64,000 nucleotides of DNA from Vreelandella neptunia (GCF_022489065.1 NZ_JAKVTW010000005.1:1-64000), one strand, 5' to 3'; positions 34,555 through 44,819 are shown, counted from the first letter of the stretch. A program made the numbers and translations. The notes: generated from the letters alone by a model not told the origin.

Positions 34555-36646
34555 CTTCCAGTGGGTCGCCGACCACTACCCGCGTGCTGCCGCCGCTTGA
34601 TGGGTAGTAAGTAGTGTCGAATAGGTCCTTGGCATTAAGCTGTAGGTGCAGGTTGTCCCCCAGCCAAGGCGTATCCCAGCCGATAAAGGCATCGGCGACG
34701 GTGTAGGCGTCTAACTGGAAGTTATTGTCCGCGTCGCCTTCGCGCTCACCCACATAACGCACCCCGCCGCCCAGCCGCCAGCCACCCAACCCAGGTGCGG
34801 TGGTTAAGTCGTGCGCCAAGTAGAGGCTTGCGGTATGCCGTGCGGCGTTGGTCAGCCGGTTGCCCTGGGTGCCTTCGGTATCTTTGAGCACTTCGGTGTC
34901 GGTATAAGCGTAAGCGCCTAGCAGTGAAAGCTGATCGGTCAACTGGCCGGAAATTGTGAGCTCCAAACCCTTGGAGCCCGCTTCACCTACCGTGCGGGTC
35001 ACGCCGTTGTCGGAAACGGCCACATTCTCTTTACGGATATCAAATAGCGCAGCGGCCAACGAGAACTGGTCGTTCCATAAGTGCTTCACGCCAATTTCAA
35101 TGCCCATACTGTGCTCAGGGTCCAGCGTTTGGCCGGTGTCACTGTCGGCGCCATTTGGTACGAAGGCTTCGCTGTAGCTGGCATAAATCGATGTATCTGG
35201 AGTCAGGCGGTGCAGCAGACTGATCAAAGGCAGAAAAATATCGTCGCTGATATCTGTGTCAGTAATGAAATTCTGACCACGTCCACCAAACTGCTCGTAG
35301 TGGGTGTAACGCCCACCTAATCCGAGTATCCAGGCCTCGCTTAAGTGCCAGCGGTCATTCAGGTAAACGCCGGTGGTATTAATCTCATCCAAACGCTGGC
35401 TAAGCGAGCTCCTGAGGCTATCGCTATCCAGGTTTAGGCCGCCGTAGCTAATGTCATATATATTCTGATCGATGACCGCCGTGCCGCGATACACCTCGGC
35501 CAGATAATCCCGTTGGCGCTCATGATCTACACCGATAGTGAGGTCGTGGCGCATACCTGCCAGAGTGGCGATGCCTGTGGTGTCCCAAGCGGTGTACTGT
35601 ACGCGGCGATCAAAGCCGTAGTTGGCATCGGCACGGCGGGTGAGCGCGCCGGTGCCTTCATTGACACGCAGCACCCGCGGCTGGCCATCGCTGTACTGGC
35701 GGCGGTTCCAGCCGTAGGTCAATCTTGTTGACCAGTCGTCGTTGATATCCTGTTCCCACCAGGCGGTGACGGCTTCGTCGTGACCGAATACCCGTGACCA
35801 GGGTTCGTCGAAACGGCGGTCATTGGGCACCTTGGCGGGCTCTCCGTCGACAATCACCGTGCCGCGATCTAGATTCAAGTCGTAGTCGCGATACTCATAG
35901 GAGATCTGAGCACGGCTATTGCTGCCCTTCCAGCGCAGTGAAGGGGCAACGATAGTGCGTCGGTTATTACCGAAGGCGCGAAAGGAGTCTTCGTCTTCAT
36001 GATGGACGATAAACCTGAATGCCAGCCCGGTATCGGCCAGTGGGCCGGTGACATCCACGCTGGCATTGCCGCCGCCAAGGGAGGTGGCTTCGGCGCTGAT
36101 CTCGCGCTGCCACTCGTACTCAGGGCGTTTGGTGACCAGGTTGATCACCCCGCCAGGATCCTGCTGGCCTTGAAAGAGCGACGCTGGCCCCTTGAGTACT
36201 TCGACATGATCCACCGTCGCCATGGAGAAGGTGCCGCGGGGTTGGCGAATGCCGTCGATCAGCGTCGAGCCATCGCTGTTGCTGCCAAAACCACGCTTTA
36301 TAAAGCCGTCTTCGGTGCCACCCATATTGTTACCTTCGGTCACCCCCGCGACCATCGCCATCGCCTCAGTGAGGCTGTCGATATTATGATCGGCCATTAC
36401 CTGGGCAGTGACTGTCTCTACGGTGCGGGCTTCTTCCAGAAACGACACCGGCTGTTTGCTGGCCAAACTGGAGCGCTGGGCGCGATAGCTCTGCGGGGCC
36501 ACGTCAGTGAGGCGGTCTGAGGTGACTATCACTGTTTCTGAAACTGTTTCTGAAGCGGCCTCGTTGGCTTGTTGCGAGTAGGCATAGGGCAGCGGGTTCA
36601 GCAGTAGCAACGGCGAAAACATCGCAATGGTTCGGGAGCGGAGCAT
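34526..36646 (-). CDS. TonB-dependent siderophore receptor
   Basis: The protein is 706 residues with a signal peptide (FSPLLLLNPLPYAYSQ). The TonB box region ETVIVTSDRL is followed by a plug domain: MADHNIDSLTEAMAMVAGVT, FIKRGFGSNSDGSTLIDGIR and VEVLKGPASLFQGQQDPGG. The beta-barrel ends with the aromatic strand VSLQAAVRF. It is the outer-membrane part of the siderophore uptake system encoded upstream in the same operon. Confidence 0.92.
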   Translation of the reverse strand: MLRSRTIAMFSPLLLLNPLPYAYSQQANEAASETVSETVIVTSDRLTDVAPQSYRAQRSSLASKQPVSFLEEARTVETVTAQVMADHNIDSLTEAMAMVAGVTEGNNMGGTEDGFIKRGFGSNSDGSTLIDGIRQPRGTFSMATVDHVEVLKGPASLFQGQQDPGGVINLVTKRPEYEWQREISAEATSLGGGNASVDVTGPLADTGLAFRFIVHHEDEDSFRAFGNNRRTIVAPSLRWKGSNSRAQISYEYRDYDLNLDRGTVIVDGEPAKVPNDRRFDEPWSRVFGHDEAVTAWWEQDINDDWSTRLTYGWNRRQYSDGQPRVLRVNEGTGALTRRADANYGFDRRVQYTAWDTTGIATLAGMRHDLTIGVDHERQRDYLAEVYRGTAVIDQNIYDISYGGLNLDSDSLRSSLSQRLDEINTTGVYLNDRWHLSEAWILGLGGRYTHYEQFGGRGQNFITDTDISDDIFLPLISLLHRLTPDTSIYASYSEAFVPNGADSDTGQTLDPEHSMGIEIGVKHLWNDQFSLAAALFDIRKENVAVSDNGVTRTVGEAGSKGLELTISGQLTDQLSLLGAYAYTDTEVLKDTEGTQGNRLTNAARHTASLYLAHDLTTAPGLGGWRLGGGVRYVGEREGDADNNFQLDAYTVADAFIGWDTPWLGDNLHLQLNAKDLFDTTYYPSSGGSTRVVVGDPLEVSLQAAVRF

Positions 36647-36693
36647 GGGTGGTACAGATCCTTTTTATCGTCAGTGGGTGGAATGAGCAGGCG

Positions 36694-37824
36694 TTATTGA
36701 GCGTTGAGTGCGCCCCAAAAATGTCCCGCGCGACTTATCGATGGCGGGGTAGGCAGCAGCGTTTCGAAAGTGGCGGCCGGGTCGAGATCGCTAAACAGCG
36801 TGGGGTGCAGCCACTGGGCAATACGCTCCAGCGCAACAATGGCGAAGGGCCCTTGGTGGAAGCCATGCCAAAGTGCGTAGAACTGCCCTTGCTGAACGGC
36901 GTCGAGATGCTGCCAGCCGGGTAGTTCTTGGCTAAGCGAGCGCAGGTCTTGGGCAATCTCTGCATCGCTAATCCCAATCCCTACGCTGATGCCACCGCCT
37001 GCTGCCCACTGCCCCGCGGTATTGATAACGACCTCAGGCGGGTGGCTCAGAACCCACTCGTTGCTTAACGTCGCCGATGCGCCTGGGGTTAACGCCTCGG
37101 CAATATTATCGCCGCCCGCCCGCGCCACTAAGTCGGCAAGCCCGTTACGTAGATTTGTGCGGCAACAGTCAACTTTGACCCCAGGGGCGACATTGATCAG
37201 CACGGTGGGGGCGTCGGCGGGCCGCTCTGCCAAGCGCTGGTCGATAAGCGCCATACGCTGCTCAATCAGGTCAATAACGTGGTTAGCTCGCGGGGTTGCA
37301 TCCAACACTTCGCCTAGCAGCGTCAGGCTTGTAGGCGTGTTTTCCAACGGGTGACGGTTAAAGTCGATAAACAGGTAGGCAATGCCCAGCTCGTCCAGTA
37401 GCCTTGCCAACGGGGAACCTTCCACACTGCTCGCTCTGGAGAAATCGAAAAGCACCAGATCTGGGGCCAAGTTCAGCAGCGCTTCACTATCGAGCTGGGG
37501 TATTGGCGCGCTGGAAAGCGTGGGCAGTCGGTCTAGCGCAGGCCACTGGGAGGCGAAGCGTTGCGCCATGGCGGGGTCAAACACGGCCAGCGGATAAGCC
37601 CAGCCCGCCAAGTGCGGGGTAGGGTCATCCAGTAGCGTTGCCAGCGCATAAAGCTGCCGCGGCTGGGTAAGGAACAGGCGAGTTGGGGGCGCTGAGAGCA
37701 TTACCTGACGGCCTGCTAAATCGGTAACTTGTTTAGGGAAGCCCTCTTGAGACTCACCCGCCCAGCATGCGACAGCGCTTAACAAACTCATCCAATACAG
37801 CAGGTTCATAGCCAAGCGGCGCAT
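36694..37824 (-). CDS. Iron-siderophore ABC transporter substrate-binding protein
   Basis: The protein is 376 residues with a signal peptide (MNLLYWMSLLSAVACWAGES). The periplasmic binding fold of the FecB/FhuD group is shown by QVTDLAGRQVMLSAPPTRLF, the DPTPHLAGW region and NLAPDLVLFDFSRA. It delivers the ferric siderophore to the FecCD-type permease. It is 15 bases from the ATPase gene and 47 bases before the receptor gene. Confidence 0.88.
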   Translation of the reverse strand: MRRLAMNLLYWMSLLSAVACWAGESQEGFPKQVTDLAGRQVMLSAPPTRLFLTQPRQLYALATLLDDPTPHLAGWAYPLAVFDPAMAQRFASQWPALDRLPTLSSAPIPQLDSEALLNLAPDLVLFDFSRASSVEGSPLARLLDELGIAYLFIDFNRHPLENTPTSLTLLGEVLDATPRANHVIDLIEQRMALIDQRLAERPADAPTVLINVAPGVKVDCCRTNLRNGLADLVARAGGDNIAEALTPGASATLSNEWVLSHPPEVVINTAGQWAAGGGISVGIGISDAEIAQDLRSLSQELPGWQHLDAVQQGQFYALWHGFHQGPFAIVALERIAQWLHPTLFSDLDPAATFETLLPTPPSISRAGHFWGALNAQ

Positions 37825-37839
37825 TTCGGTATCCTGGGG

Positions 37840-38631
37840 TTAATTCGCAGAGAGGTCGCTGACGCGATCGCTTAGCACCACCGGCCGCCCCAGCGAGCAG
37901 TGCTCTACGCGGGCCTCTACACCGTAGGCGGCGCGTAGCACGTCGGGTGTGATCACGTCCTGTGGGTCGCCAGCGGCAAGCAGTCCGCCGTTACCAAACA
38001 GCAGCACCTGGTCGCAGAAACGCAGCGCCAGATTGATGTCGTGAATCGCCATTAGACAGACCGCCTGACGCTCCGCGATGACGGCGCGTACGGTGTCAAT
38101 CAACGCCAACTGCCAGCGCAGATCCAGCGCGCTGGTGGGTTCGTCCAGCAGGAATAGCGCGGGCTGGCGGGCAATCGCCTGGGCTAGGCCAACCATCTGG
38201 CGCTGGCCGCCGGAGAGCTCGCTTAGCGGGCGTAGGGCTAGTGACCGAATGGCCAACGCATCGAACACACGTTCGATTAATGCGTCAATTTCTGTACGGC
38301 TTAGGTCCGGGCGTACGGCACGGCAGGCGCTAAGCACCGCTTCATAAGCGACCAAGGTGGTGGCCTGTGGGAGCGTTTGCGGTAAGTAGCCCACATGGCG
38401 CATTCGCGCTGCACCGCTGAGGGTGGCGAGGTCGATATCGTTAAGCTGCATTCGCCCGCTGAACGGTTGTAAGCCAGCGATAGCTTTTAACAGGGTCGAT
38501 TTACCCACTGCATTGGGCCCCAGCACCGCGACCAGCGATCCAGGTGGCAGCGTGGGCAAACTTAGTTGCTCAAAGATGCGCCGTTTGCGATAGCCGGTAG
38601 AGAAATGGTTGAGGGTAAAGCCTGCACTCAT
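37840..38631 (-). CDS. Siderophore ABC transporter ATP-binding protein (FecE/FepC type)
   Basis: The protein is 263 residues. Walker A is LGPNAVGKSTLLKAIAGLQP, the signature is ELSGGQRQMVGLAQAIARQ and Walker B is [17 protein letters not shown]. It overlaps the permease gene by 4 bases, and the binding-protein gene follows 15 bases later. Confidence 0.92.
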   Translation of the reverse strand: MSAGFTLNHFSTGYRKRRIFEQLSLPTLPPGSLVAVLGPNAVGKSTLLKAIAGLQPFSGRMQLNDIDLATLSGAARMRHVGYLPQTLPQATTLVAYEAVLSACRAVRPDLSRTEIDALIERVFDALAIRSLALRPLSELSGGQRQMVGLAQAIARQPALFLLDEPTSALDLRWQLALIDTVRAVIAERQAVCLMAIHDINLALRFCDQVLLFGNGGLLAAGDPQDVITPDVLRAAYGVEARVEHCSLGRPVVLSDRVSDLSAN

Positions 38632-39686
38632 CGCGTTCGCCCCTGCAGCATGATCAAGGCCATAAAGAAGGGTATGCCCACTAGTGATGTCACTAACCCC
38701 ACCGGCAGTACCAGCCCATCGACCAGCGTTTTACTGGCGATAGAAGCAAGCGAAAGCACCAGCGCCCCGGCCAGAGCGCTGCCCGGCAGGTAAAAACGGT
38801 GTTCTTCACCCAGTGCCAGTCGAGCCATATGCGGACCGACCAACCCAATAAAGCCAATGGTGCCCACAAAGGCAACCGCGGCGGCGGCGAGTAGGCTCAC
38901 TCTAAGCAGCGAGATAAGCCGCAAACGCTCAACCGGGATACCAAAACTACGCGCGTGCTCATCGCCCGAGCGCAACGCCGTCATCGCCCAGGCGCTGCGC
39001 AGCGAGAAGGGCAGGCAAACGGCCAAGACCGCCGCCACAATGGCTACCGTCTCCCAGGAGGCACGGGACAGGCTGCCCATCGTCCAAAACACTAACTGCT
39101 GTAACGCATCGGGGCTGGCAATCAACTGTAAAAGTGCGACCAGTGCGTTGAGTACAAAGACTAGCGCAATACCAAACAGCACGATGATTTCACGGCTGGC
39201 GCCATAGAGGCGCGAAAGCGCATTGATGGTCAAAATCGACGCCGCAGCAAATACGAACGCCATCAAGGCGGTGGCGTAGTGGGCATTTAAACCAAAAAGG
39301 GTGAGATTAAAGACAATCACCAGCGAAGCACCCAGGGTGGCTGCCGCACCCACGCCCAGGGTAAACGGGCTGGCTAGCGGGTTGTTCAGCACTGTTTGCA
39401 TCTCTGCCCCCGCCAGGCCCAGTGTGGCGCCTACCAGCACTGCCATGAGTGCTACCGGGATACGGATCTCCCAGACAATGGCCTGCTGAACCGGCTCTTG
39501 GGCCTGGGCGTCAATAACAAGAGCGACCAGATTGCTAAGGGGAATATGCGCAGGGCCACTGGCGATGTCAGCTAGCAGCGATATTGCTAACGCTATAGCT
39601 AACCCCGCGACAATCAGCAACCGGGTAACAATAAAGCGCCGATAGGTGGATGCCAACGGAGCAGCAAGCGGCGTAGAGGCGGGCAT
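38628..39686 (-). CDS. FecCD-family siderophore permease
   Basis: The protein is 352 residues from ATG 39686; the frame opens at a TTG at 39713. It has about nine or ten membrane helices. FecCD hallmarks: IRIPVALMAVLVGATLGLAG, NNPLASPFTLGVGAAATLGA and GTIGFIGLVGPHMARLALG. It is the first gene of the permease-ATPase-binding protein-receptor operon. I could not identify a convincing Fur site in its upstream region. Confidence 0.9.
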   Translation of the reverse strand: MPASTPLAAPLASTYRRFIVTRLLIVAGLAIALAISLLADIASGPAHIPLSNLVALVIDAQAQEPVQQAIVWEIRIPVALMAVLVGATLGLAGAEMQTVLNNPLASPFTLGVGAAATLGASLVIVFNLTLFGLNAHYATALMAFVFAAASILTINALSRLYGASREIIVLFGIALVFVLNALVALLQLIASPDALQQLVFWTMGSLSRASWETVAIVAAVLAVCLPFSLRSAWAMTALRSGDEHARSFGIPVERLRLISLLRVSLLAAAAVAFVGTIGFIGLVGPHMARLALGEEHRFYLPGSALAGALVLSLASIASKTLVDGLVLPVGLVTSLVGIPFFMALIMLQGRTR

Positions 39687-39958
39687 CGTGAAGGTGTTTC
39701 CAGGTGAGAACAAAAAGTTAATAGGCTTAGTCTTATTTGCGACTAAAACTCATTCGTATTTTTATTTTCATCCTTTAGTCGTGGCTTTGTCAACTGCTGG
39801 TAACCTGTCATCACCTGATTGCTGTGCTGCTTCCCCTATGTTCTATTAAAGAGCTAGTTCTATTGAAGAAGTAGGCTTTATTGAACATATAGACGCTATT
39901 GACGCAGTATTTGGCCTACACTTACCTGTTGTTACAGACAAGGATCAAGGAGTTCACC

Positions 39959-41011
39959 ATGACCGATATAGCCGCTCTACTAGGCAGTGACGCCGATAGT
40001 TTGCTTAACCACACTTGCCAAGGGGTTCGTCGTGAGGACTTGCATCTCCCTGGCCCCGATTTTATTGATCGTGTGATGGCCGATAGCGATCGCAGTCCTG
40101 CGGTGCTGCGCAACATGCAGGCGTTTTTTGATCATGGCCGCCTGGCGGGCACCGGCTACCTCAGTCTTCTGCCGGTAGACCAGGGCATTGAGCACTCCGC
40201 AGGAGCCTCCTTTGCGCCTAACCCGCGTTACTTTGATCCGGCCAACATTGTCGAGTTGGCTATTGAAGGTGGCTGCAACGGCGTGGCCTCCACGCTTGGC
40301 GTGCTGTCGTCGGTCGCGCGGCGCTACGCCCACAAGATCCCGATGATGATGAAGCTAAACCACAACGAGACTCTGAGCTACCCGGCGATATACGACCAGA
40401 CGCTATTTGCCGATGTCGAACAGGCCCACGATATGGGCTGCGTGGCGGTGGGGGCGACGATTTACTTTGGCTCCCACGAGAGCCGTCGGCAAATCATGGA
40501 GATTAGCGAAGCCTTCGAGCGTGCTCACCAATTGGGTATGGTGACTGTATTGTGGGCATATCTGCGTAACCCTGATTTCAAACAGGGTGGCACCGATTAT
40601 CACGCCTCTGCCGATCTAACCAGCCAAGCCAACCATATGGCCGCCACCCTCAAAGCGGATATCGTCAAGCAGAAACTGCCTGAGAATAACGGCGGCTACA
40701 AAGCGGTTGGGTTTGGTCATACCCACGATGATGTCTACAGCAAGTTGACCACTGACCACCCGATCGACCTGGCTCGCTACCAGGTAGCCAACTGCTTTAT
40801 GGGGCGCGCTGGGTTGATCAACTCCGGCGGTGGCTCCAAGGGGCACTCTGACTTGGGTGAAGCCGTCCGCACGGCAGTGATCAACAAACGCGCAGGGGGA
40901 ATGGGCCTGATTTCTGGGCGCAAGGCCTTCCAGAAGCCGATGCAGGAAGGCGTCGACCTGTTGCATGCCATTCAGGATGTTTATCTCTCAGCTGACGTGA
41001 CAGTGGCCTGA
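39959..41011 (+). CDS. fbaB: Class I fructose-bisphosphate aldolase (FbaB/DhnA type)
   Basis: The protein is 350 residues from ATG 39959, with AAGGAG just before it. Family strings: [48 protein letters not shown] and [20 protein letters not shown]. The Schiff-base lysine region is [16 protein letters not shown] or the preceding KQKLPEN segment. The class I enzyme needs no metal. It cleaves fructose 1,6-bisphosphate in glycolysis/gluconeogenesis. It is divergent from the siderophore operon and monocistronic. Confidence 0.9.
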   Translation: MTDIAALLGSDADSLLNHTCQGVRREDLHLPGPDFIDRVMADSDRSPAVLRNMQAFFDHGRLAGTGYLSLLPVDQGIEHSAGASFAPNPRYFDPANIVELAIEGGCNGVASTLGVLSSVARRYAHKIPMMMKLNHNETLSYPAIYDQTLFADVEQAHDMGCVAVGATIYFGSHESRRQIMEISEAFERAHQLGMVTVLWAYLRNPDFKQGGTDYHASADLTSQANHMAATLKADIVKQKLPENNGGYKAVGFGHTHDDVYSKLTTDHPIDLARYQVANCFMGRAGLINSGGGSKGHSDLGEAVRTAVINKRAGGMGLISGRKAFQKPMQEGVDLLHAIQDVYLSADVTVA

Positions 41012-41056
41012 CCTTCCAGTTGCGAGCAGTGGGGAGCGCATTGATCAACCCGCAAG

Positions 41057-41102
41057 CCAGGGCGTGCTGTGCACTTATTTATGCACATTAAACACGCCCT
41101 GG
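41057..41102. terminator. Large hairpin between fbaB and phzF
   Basis: CCAGGGCGTG (41057-41066) pairs with CACGCCCTGG (41093-41102), and inner arms TGTGCA (41068-41073) and TGCACA (41082-41087) continue the stem. It lies between convergent genes, covering the end of phzF. It is probably a bidirectional terminator. Confidence 0.6.
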
Positions 41103-41947
41103 CCCACCACAACGGCATCCCCACCCACCGTGACGAAACCGGGCTTAATCTCGCCATTGGCGGCGGTATGTATAACGCTGGGTCGGCCTATCTCAATACC
41201 TTGATGAATATTGCAGTGGATGGCGATTTTCTGGGTAGAGGCCAGATAGCCAGTCAATGCAGCCGCTGCACTTCCGGTAGCGGGATCTTCACAAATACTG
41301 GCGTGCATACAGAACATACGGCTTCTGATCTCGATTTCTGCGTTGCCTGATGGCGCCTTTACGTACAGGTATATCTGTTCCGCGTTGCTCGTCATCACCG
41401 CACTTGCCCATGTGGCGGTGGAGATGCTTACGCTTTCCAAAGCGTTACGATCGGCGAGCTCGATCAGATGAAAAGGGAGTCCGAAAGAGGAAAATACGGG
41501 CTCGCCAATTAGCTGATGCTTTTCAAGCCCCAACAACGTTGCAGCGGTGGCGTGATCAAGTGTGCTATCCCTGATGTTGGCAGGCTGGGCAGTCGTAAAC
41601 GTTGCCCTTCCTTGGTTATAGCTAACCGCTAGCTCGCCAATGGGTGGCTGAAGAATCAATGTCTGCTCAGGGTTTACTAGGTTCAGCGCCGCCAGCAACT
41701 GTGCGGTGCCTACCGTGGGGTGGCCTGCAAAAGGTAGCTCACGGGTAGGCGTGAAAATCCGCATCGGGTAGTGATTCGGCCCTGTAGCGGCGCTTAAAAA
41801 CACCGTTTCAGCGAGGTTAAGTTCATTGGCCACCGCCTGCATGGTGTTAGTTGATAGGTCATCAGCGTCTAGAAACACGGCCAGTGGATTACCGGTAAAT
41901 GGCTGGTCGGTAAAAACATCGAGTAAGTAATACTCAGCGGTTTTCAT
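41075..41947 (-). CDS. PhzF-family isomerase/epimerase
   Basis: The protein is 290 residues. PhzF hallmarks: LLDVFTDQPFTGNPLAVFLD at the start with the later NLAETVFL acid residue, RIFTPTRELPFAGHPTVGTA, and MHASICEDPATGSAAAALTG. The family isomerises phenazine precursors or related small acids; most members have no known substrate, and no phenazine genes are nearby. It starts within the end of the DUF1127 gene (14-base overlap). Confidence 0.9.
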   Translation of the reverse strand: MKTAEYYLLDVFTDQPFTGNPLAVFLDADDLSTNTMQAVANELNLAETVFLSAATGPNHYPMRIFTPTRELPFAGHPTVGTAQLLAALNLVNPEQTLILQPPIGELAVSYNQGRATFTTAQPANIRDSTLDHATAATLLGLEKHQLIGEPVFSSFGLPFHLIELADRNALESVSISTATWASAVMTSNAEQIYLYVKAPSGNAEIEIRSRMFCMHASICEDPATGSAAAALTGYLASTQKIAIHCNIHQGIEIGRPSVIHTAANGEIKPGFVTVGGDAVVVGQGVFNVHK

Positions 41948-42146
41948 AAGGTCCTCTTTTAAAGGTGGTCTGCTTCCAAAAGGCTTTACGGCCCTCTTTT
42001 AACGCCTGTGTGCGGTCAAGGCCAATATCCTCAAGTAGCCGATCATCAAGTGTCATTAACTGGCGGCGGCTACGACGGTAGTGGCGGTACTGGCGCAACT
42101 GATAACTTAGCTGATAGCGAAACTGAGTGAGGCTGAAGCGTTGCAT
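41934..42146 (-). CDS. DUF1127 small protein
   Basis: The protein is 70 residues, basic and arginine-rich. The DUF1127 core is RQLMTLDDRLLEDIGLDRTQ with ALKEGRK after it. Members have been linked to RNA binding, phosphate or carbon physiology and stress in other proteobacteria; the role here is unknown. Its stop lies inside phzF, so the two may be translated together. Confidence 0.88.
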   Translation of the reverse strand: MQRFSLTQFRYQLSYQLRQYRHYRRSRRQLMTLDDRLLEDIGLDRTQALKEGRKAFWKQTTFKRGPYENR

Positions 42147-42309
42147 GGCTAATCCTCCGTTGATGTGTTCACCCAGATTACTCAGTGCTACTATTTGAAT
42201 ACAGATATAGGTTTTTTTATTTTTAGGATACAGAAGGGCGTGTTATACCTCTGTATGGTAGCTAAGTAGATCATCTGTATTGTTATGAGGCTGCGGGCAG
42301 GAGGGTGTG

Positions 42310-43752
42310 ATGACGCGCTATGAAGAGGTGGCTACCATTTTGCGGGAGCGTATCGAGCACGGTATTTACCGTGTGGGTGATCGCTTACCGTCTATTCGTG
42401 CGGTTTGCCAGGAATTCGAGGTCAGCATTTCCACTTCTCAGGAAGCCTACCGGCAACTGATGGATGCAGCATTGATCGAGTCGAGGCCTAAATCAGGCTA
42501 CTTCGTGCTGCCAAGTAGGGCGCCATCGGTGTTGCCCTCAGTCTCCCGCCCTGCCCAGCGCCCGCTCGATGTTTCCCAATGGGATCAAGTGCTTGAGCTC
42601 GTCGCCACTCAGCGGGATGACGTGCGGCTACTGCTGGGGCGTGGTGTGCCGAATTTTGAGTATGAAACGCTGCGGCCGTTGTCGAAAATCCTTGCCGGGC
42701 TGCATCGCAGCAGTGACCTACACGGGTTCAACTACGACAAGCTGAGCGGTAGCCCCGAGTTGCGTCAACAGGTAGCACGACTGGCCATTACTTCTGGCTG
42801 TCTGCTTCACCCAGACGACATTATGATCACTACCGGCTGCCAGGAGGCATTGGCCATCTCTCTGCGCACGCTAACCCAGCCCGGCGATGTGGTGGCCGTA
42901 GACTCGCCGAGCTTTTACGGCACAATGCAGATATTGAAAGCCAACGGCTTAAAAGCGCTGGAAATCCCCACTGATCCGCAAACGGGTATCAGCCTGGAAG
43001 CGTTAGAGCTGGCGCTGGAACAGTGGCCGATTCGCGCGATACAGGTCACGCCGACCTACAATAACCCGCTCGGCTACACCATGAGTGAGGCGCGCAAGCG
43101 GGCGCTGTTTCAGCTCGCTCAGCGTTTCGACGTGGCGATTATCGAAGACGATATCTACGGTGATTTGTCATTCTCCCTACCCAGGCCGCGCACCGTGAAA
43201 TCCTTCGACGACGATGGTCGAGTGATGCTGTGTAGCGGTTTTTCTAAAACCGTGGGGCCGGGGTTGCGGGTGGGCTGGCTGGCGCCGGGCCGCTACCGTG
43301 ATCAGGCGCTGCATATGAAGTATGTCTCCACCGGGGCATCGGCTACGCTGCCGCAGCTTGCAGTGGCGGAGTTCGTCGCCAAAGGGCACTACGAGCGCCA
43401 CGTCCGTTACGCCACCCGACAATATCAGCGCCAGCGCGATATCATGATCAGCTGGGTGCTGCGTTACTTCCCTAAGGGCGCAGGTATCAGCTACCCCCAA
43501 GGCAGTTTTTTGCTATGGGTAGAGCTACCCGCCGCCGTGGACTGCGTGCGCCTTAACGAACGCTTGGCGCAGCGTGCTATCCACGTGGCACCGGGCTCGC
43601 TGTTTTCAGCCTCAGGCAAGTTCCGCCAGTGCCTGCGCTTGAACTACGCTTTTACCCTCACTCCTATCATTGAAGCGGCTGTGCGCACCGTGGGGGAGTT
43701 TGCCACCGAGATGGTGGAAGAGGCGCAGGCGCACGAGGTGGAGGTAGAGTGA
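42310..43752 (+). CDS. MocR/PdxR-type regulator (GntR HTH fused to aminotransferase)
   Basis: The protein is 480 residues from ATG 42310, behind AGGAGGG. The N-terminal GntR winged helix is TILRERIEHGIYRVGDRLPS with IRAVCQEFEVSISTSQEAY. The C-terminal class I aminotransferase-like domain includes TPTYNNPLGYTMSEARKRAL, IIEDDIYGDL and the PLP lysine region CSGFSKTVGPGLRVGWL. Such proteins sense amino-acid or vitamin compounds through PLP. It is divergent from DUF1127-phzF, so these may be its targets. Confidence 0.9.
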   Translation: MTRYEEVATILRERIEHGIYRVGDRLPSIRAVCQEFEVSISTSQEAYRQLMDAALIESRPKSGYFVLPSRAPSVLPSVSRPAQRPLDVSQWDQVLELVATQRDDVRLLLGRGVPNFEYETLRPLSKILAGLHRSSDLHGFNYDKLSGSPELRQQVARLAITSGCLLHPDDIMITTGCQEALAISLRTLTQPGDVVAVDSPSFYGTMQILKANGLKALEIPTDPQTGISLEALELALEQWPIRAIQVTPTYNNPLGYTMSEARKRALFQLAQRFDVAIIEDDIYGDLSFSLPRPRTVKSFDDDGRVMLCSGFSKTVGPGLRVGWLAPGRYRDQALHMKYVSTGASATLPQLAVAEFVAKGHYERHVRYATRQYQRQRDIMISWVLRYFPKGAGISYPQGSFLLWVELPAAVDCVRLNERLAQRAIHVAPGSLFSASGKFRQCLRLNYAFTLTPIIEAAVRTVGEFATEMVEEAQAHEVEVE

Positions 43753-43799
43753 AGGTAGTAACATTGGCCGTAGGCGTTTAATACCATGAGGGAGCCAAT

Positions 43800-44417
43800 A
43801 TGCAATCCAAAGAACACTGGGAAAGGGTATACACCAAGAAAGCACCCACAGAGGTGAGCTGGTTTCAGGAGCATGCAGCACTTTCTGTAACGCTAATTCG
43901 CAAGGCAGGCATTCCCACCTCAGCGTCAATTATTGATGTTGGTGGCGGGGCATCAACGTTGGTAGATGACATGTTATCGCTTGATTATGAAAAAGTTACC
44001 GTGCTGGATTTGTCGTCCTCCGCTCTTGCCACAGCAAAAGAGCGCATTGGCAAGCGTGCATCACACGTCATATGGCGTGAAGAAAATGTTCTGGAGGCTG
44101 AGCTTCCTGAGCATGGCTATGACGTTTGGCATGATCGCGCCGTTTTTCATTTCCTCATGAGTGAAGAAGAGCGTCATCGTTATGTCCAAAAAGTGATGGG
44201 GGCTGTTAAACCGGGCGGTCTTGTGATGGTGGCGACCTTTGCCGTAGATGGCCCAACTCAATGCAGCGGGCTTCCCGTGATGCGCTACAGTGCTGGCGCG
44301 TTGCATTCAGAGTTTGGTGAACCGTTCGAACTTATCGGTCACGAAAAAGAGACACACCACACGCCGGATGGCAGTGAACAAAAATTTATATACTGTCTTT
44401 GTAAGAAAACGGTGTAA
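43800..44417 (+). CDS. Class I SAM-dependent methyltransferase
   Basis: The protein is 205 residues. Motif I is ASIIDVGGGASTLVDDML, motif II VTVLDLSSSAL, an acidic/aromatic motif YDVWHDRAVFHFL and post-motif MGAVKPGGLVMVATF. It resembles small methyltransferases of the YqeM/Mdm-like group with an N-terminal HWERVYTKKAPTEVSWFQ, which are often annotated for thiol or metalloid methylation. The acceptor is not known. Confidence 0.85.
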   Translation: MQSKEHWERVYTKKAPTEVSWFQEHAALSVTLIRKAGIPTSASIIDVGGGASTLVDDMLSLDYEKVTVLDLSSSALATAKERIGKRASHVIWREENVLEAELPEHGYDVWHDRAVFHFLMSEEERHRYVQKVMGAVKPGGLVMVATFAVDGPTQCSGLPVMRYSAGALHSEFGEPFELIGHEKETHHTPDGSEQKFIYCLCKKTV

Positions 44418-44731
44418 CCACGGCATCATTTGACTGGCCCTTGAAATTGTTTCGGTTCCTTCTGGAGCGTGACGGGACAGGCTATTCATTTGGGTTCCAA
44501 ACCTGGCGCTCACTATAGAAAGTTTCATTTGCGCGATAGTTTGGCCGGGATGTTGGCAGAAACTTGGCAGCACAAATTCTTGGCTATCTGGAAACTGTTA
44601 GGCCAGTCAGCGATGCCTGACTATCAAGTGCTTCCTGGTCAAAAGTGGCGACAAGCTGTCGAGAGGGCGCTTTGCCCTAGCGGTCAGAAGGTGCTTCTGA
44701 ACTTCTCCACTATTGGGCAATGAGGGTTGCC
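44418..44731. other. Stretch without a recognised gene
   Basis: A GTG-initiated frame of 84 codons on the plus strand (44469-44723) is open but matches nothing I recognise, and I see no clear ribosome binding site. It may be residue of a deletion, since a truncated gene follows directly. Confidence 0.4.
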
Positions 44732-44815
44732 TTACGTCAAATCCATAAACGGATTATAGGCGACTTCCCAGTAGTGGCCTTCGGGGTCGCGGAAGTAGCC
44801 GGAATAAACACCCCG
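44732..44815 (-). pseudogene. C-terminal remnant of a VOC (glyoxalase-type) family gene
   Basis: Read on the minus strand, the 27 codons before the TAA at 44732-44734 give GVYSGYFRDPEGHYWEVAYN, then PFMDLT. This is the typical C-terminal end of VOC family proteins, including the metal-ligand Glu. No upstream part exists: the tag stop codon lies a few bases away. The gene was probably cut by a deletion. Confidence 0.75.
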
Positions 44816-44819
44816 AGAT

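Noticed and set aside
39714..39790. Fur box upstream of the FecCD-type operon
   Set aside because: The region around GCGACTAAAACTCATTCG is only a weak match to the Fur consensus in either orientation; Fur control is likely from function but not shown by sequence.
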